Of a stretch of DNA of 64,000 nt, positions 62,872 to 64,000 are shown in pieces (position 1 is the first letter of the stretch; every line of letters starts with the position of its first letter). Both the position numbers and the translations under genes were made by a program. The stretch is from Paulownia fortunei (Eukaryota; Streptophyta; Magnoliopsida; Lamiales; Paulowniaceae), in the NCBI GenBank assembly GCA_019321725.1, contig CM033108.1, positions 1,986,501 through 2,050,500 of the forward strand, given 5' to 3'. The notes under the pieces are model-generated. The model saw only the letters and a list, made by a program, of their open reading frames with translations. It was not told the DNA's origin and did not search any database.

Positions 62872-64000
62872 GGAGGTCTACCAATTACTTGGCCTCGCCT
62901 TTCGGAAAGACTCCCATATGAAGAATTATAGGATTTAAAACAGCATTATGTTGACATATTTATACTTGTATTATGTAATGTAACAGCTGGAAACTGTATT
63001 ACAGCTTAAATTAGAGACATTGTACCATGATTGGGAGTAATGAATTGGACCTGAGAGCCCAAAAATCTGTGACAGTAAACAACATTCAACTTTGTATTTA
63101 CTGTATTACTGCTGGACATATTGTTCCGAAAGCGTCTATGATCGTCTTTATTGAGAAGGTGGTGGTGGTGTGGTCTACTTTCAATTCCTGGTTCAAAATT
63201 TCCTGCAAAAACAACAAATGCCATGGTTCGAAGATTTTGACCGAAAAATGAGATGTAAAGTAGTAACGTGTAATAAAATATTTTTTTAAATATATACTTA
63301 AATTTAATTATGTACAGGTGGTATGTATAAATTACATGCAACACAACACAAGATACAATACACAAAAAGTTTTATTTATTAAAAATAAATAATAAAGAAA
63401 GTTCCTTTTTTTTTTCAAAAAAGACATGGAAGTGATGAGAATGTAAGAAAAGAAATGGGGGACGGCCTTTTATTAATATTGTTCATTTTGATAATAAAAA
63501 GCCTTTTTTCTATCTTTTGAATCGGACAATACTATGTTATTTTCTTTACTTATATTAGTCTTATTTACTTTGTTTGTTAGTATTTTCTTTACTTATATTA
63601 GTCCTATTTACTTTGTTTGTTGGATCTCTAGGAGAGGACTCCTTTACATTGTGTGAAAAAGGAATGGGAGAAAATTAGAAAATAAATAAATAAGAGTTTT
63701 ATAAAAAAATCAATTTCAGAAAGAAATAATTCAATAGACTAGGAAAACATGAAAGTTCTAAAAAAAAGGCGAAAAAAGGCATAATAGTTGAGGACTCAAT
63801 ACATACCCACGTATTAAAGTTACTATAAATATTATTATACATATATATTCCAATTATCATACATATTTAAATACATTCTTATAAGTTTTTCAATTTTTAA
63901 TATCAATATATTTACATCTTCCAATAATTACACTAATATAAATATATTTTTTAATCTTTATCTTAATATAATAATTATATATAATAATAAATTTTGTGTG
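62872..64000. other. 3' flank of the LRR gene and AT-rich DNA
   Basis: 62872 to about 63010 is probably 3'UTR. The rest is AT-rich, with a short direct repeat (TATTTTCTTTACTTATATTAG at about 63538 and 63581). No gene recognised. Confidence 0.45.

Overview
The window looks like nuclear DNA of a flowering plant: very AT-rich, with GT-AG introns of roughly 90-2000 bp, plant-only gene families (arabinogalactan protein, DUF620, PRISE/progesterone 5beta-reductase, LRR1-type protein) and many short non-autonomous transposons. The PRISE protein is 389 residues and resembles the foxglove (Digitalis) enzyme so closely that an asterid, probably Lamiales, host is likely. That placement is inference; no search was run. 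No tRNA, rRNA or CRISPR array was seen.

Layout. (1) 284-2091, minus: a complete four-exon TXNDC9/phosducin-like thioredoxin-fold gene with a partial tandem copy of its own last coding exon just after the stop. (2) 2.1-12.7 kb: AT-rich intergenic DNA with a SINE-like sequence and several inverted-repeat elements. (3) 13703-15763, plus: a complete three-exon DUF620 gene, with a 547-bp Mutator-type element (exact 9-bp target-site duplication) just upstream. (4) 15.8-24.1 kb: intergenic, with two related short repeats and a palindrome/hairpin pair. (5) 24301-24852, minus: the main exon of an AGP17/18-like arabinogalactan protein whose GPI-signal exon could not be found. (6) 25-32.5 kb: intergenic. 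(7) 32588-34985, plus: an organelle-type SWIB protein whose single intron holds an antisense piece of plastid-type accD. (8) 37676-38984, plus: a full-length PRISE gene in which the family's catalytic Lys147 reads Met. (9) 39925-40935, minus: a five-exon SWIM zinc-finger gene (SWS1/ZSWIM7/SSN2 type), convergent with PRISE.

(10) 42.9-58.7 kb: a direct tandem array of four diverged units. Three carry a two-exon, minus-strand gene for a 114-116 residue protein with a LEA_3-like W-x-P-x-P-x-T-G-x-Y-x-P core and a basic N-terminus. The first unit has both flanks but the whole gene has been cleanly removed, leaving the 3' flank joined to the promoter. Later insertions distinguish the units: two Mutator-type elements with long inverted repeats and a short MITE. 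(11) 60733-62871, plus: a seven-exon secreted LRR protein resembling a SERK ectodomain without a kinase, with one 24-residue LRR per 72-nt exon.

The genes do not form a pathway; it is an ordinary euchromatic plant neighbourhood. The points most worth following are the Met147 PRISE, the four-unit array with its empty unit, the missing AGP GPI exon and the accD piece in the SWIB intron.
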